Shown: positions 4,760 to 5,491 of the stretch, piece by piece
Layout of the letters: every line of letters starts with the position of its first letter
How positions within the stretch are numbered: position 1 is the first letter of the stretch
Assembly (NCBI GenBank): GCA_022447485.1
Contig: JAKVCH010000235.1
Coordinates: 1 to 5,491 of the forward strand
Length of the DNA stretch: 5,491 bases
Direction of reading: 5' to 3'
From: Polyangiaceae bacterium
Lineage (GTDB): Bacteria > Myxococcota_A > Polyangia > Polyangiales > Polyangiaceae
The notes under the pieces: generated by a model
The model's database searches: none
The model's input: the letters and a program-made list of their open reading frames with translations, nothing else
What the model was told of the DNA's origin: nothing
Position numbers and translations under genes: made by a program

Positions 4760-5491
4760 ATGAAAAGGGCGTCGTTCTATTGGCTTCTACCAATACTCTT
4801 GGCCATTCTTGCCTTGATCATGGGAGCCGTTGTGGAACGGCGCATTGCAAGCATTCAGAAGAATGAGCTCCGAGAAGAACTCGAAACCCTGCGGGATAGC
4901 AATGTCGAGGCGTTGAAGGAATGGCTCCACTCGCAACAGCTCACTGCCTTGCGCGCGGGCTACGATGAGGGTGTTGAACAAGCCGCGCGTCAGCTAATTG
5001 AACTGAGCGAAGCACCGGACCAGAACTTCGAGGAGCTCTTCGATTCCGATGCACAAAAAGCATTGAACCGTGCTTTGGGGAATACGCTGCAGCATTGGGA
5101 AGTCGAGGGGTATTACCTGATTGCAGGTGATCGAGTCATAGCTGGAACGACCCAAGCCTTTTTAGGCACGCGACTGAGCCAAGCGAGTCTGCGCGCTTTC
5201 AAACGAGTCCTGGCCGGGGAGACAGTTGTTGTTCCCCCCGCCTATGTGACCTTGGGTCGAATCCCTGAAAAAAATCCATTGATGTGGGTCGCAGCCCCAG
5301 TCCACGACGGGAATAACCAGCCGATTGCTGCCCTAGCTTTCCAATTAGACCCTCAGAAATCCTTCACTCGCATCCTGCGTACCGCTCGCTTAGGAGACAG
5401 TGGTGAGACCTACGCTTTTGATCGCTCAGGACTCCTCCTCTCTCAGAGTCGATTCGATGATCAATTGAAAAAGGTGGGACTCCTCACAAGT
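4760..5491 (+). CDS. Membrane-anchored Cache-type sensor protein, N-terminal part (runs off the window)
   Basis: The frame from the ATG at 4760 is open for 244 codons to the window edge. Residues about 6-25 (FYWLLPILLAILALIMGAVV) form a hydrophobic membrane anchor after a MKR start, giving an N-in orientation. A charged, probably helical segment follows (about 27-110, with ELREELETLRDSNVEALKEW coiled-coil-like). Then comes an extracytoplasmic sensing region of Cache character: GYYLIAGDRVIAGTTQAFLG (about 117-136) resembles a first Cache unit, and MWVAAPVHDGNNQPIAALAF followed by GDSGETYAFDRSGLLLSQS (about 212-230) resembles the membrane-proximal unit. The second membrane segment and the output domain are outside the window, so it could be a histidine kinase, chemoreceptor, cyclase, phosphatase or Ser/Thr kinase receptor. 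GGAAG lies only 1 base before the ATG, closer than normal. It follows the usp gene by 54 bases with no evident terminator. Confidence 0.8.
   Translation, partial: MKRASFYWLLPILLAILALIMGAVVERRIASIQKNELREELETLRDSNVEALKEWLHSQQLTALRAGYDEGVEQAARQLIELSEAPDQNFEELFDSDAQKALNRALGNTLQHWEVEGYYLIAGDRVIAGTTQAFLGTRLSQASLRAFKRVLAGETVVVPPAYVTLGRIPEKNPLMWVAAPVHDGNNQPIAALAFQLDPQKSFTRILRTARLGDSGETYAFDRSGLLLSQSRFDDQLKKVGLLTS

Overview
The window looks like ordinary bacterial chromosome of moderate GC content, with short intergenic gaps and several gene junctions only 1 to 54 bases long. I saw no rRNA, tRNA, CRISPR array, insertion sequence or phage gene. The lineage cannot be fixed from this sequence. A strong sigma-54 (-24/-12) promoter match, a cobalamin-type radical SAM protein with TPR-like repeats, and a Cache-type membrane sensor suggest a Gram-negative, environmentally versatile bacterium, but this is a weak inference.

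Layout from left to right. (1) A small single-domain cupin (11-379, +) ends 4 bases from the stop of the convergent tcdA. (2) A minus-strand block is read from about 3961 down to 384. It holds a B12-binding radical SAM/TPR protein interrupted by one in-frame TAG, then a TatD-family metallohydrolase starting 1 base after the radical SAM stop, then tcdA 28 bases later. The spacing suggests one operon, although the three products have no obvious shared pathway. (3) A divergent control region (about 3962-4141) holds competing short inverted repeats on the side of the minus operon and an AT-rich stretch leading to a near-consensus sigma-54 promoter facing right. (4) Rightward, a UspA-family stress protein with a degenerate nucleotide-binding motif and a basic tail (4142-4705) is followed after 54 bases by the first 244 codons of a membrane-anchored Cache-type sensor (4760 to the window edge), whose output domain lies outside.

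The two observations most worth following are these. First, the radical SAM gene is split by a single amber codon with no change of frame. The residues on both sides of the codon join into a continuous radical SAM fold, and the TAG is part of a Shine-Dalgarno-like AGGAG placed 9 bases before a GTG restart. Second, the sigma-54 promoter geometry puts the predicted +1 on the most plausible ATG of the Usp gene, which would make its mRNA leaderless. The rest is well-known housekeeping or stress biology; I do not see a clear new defence or mobile system here.
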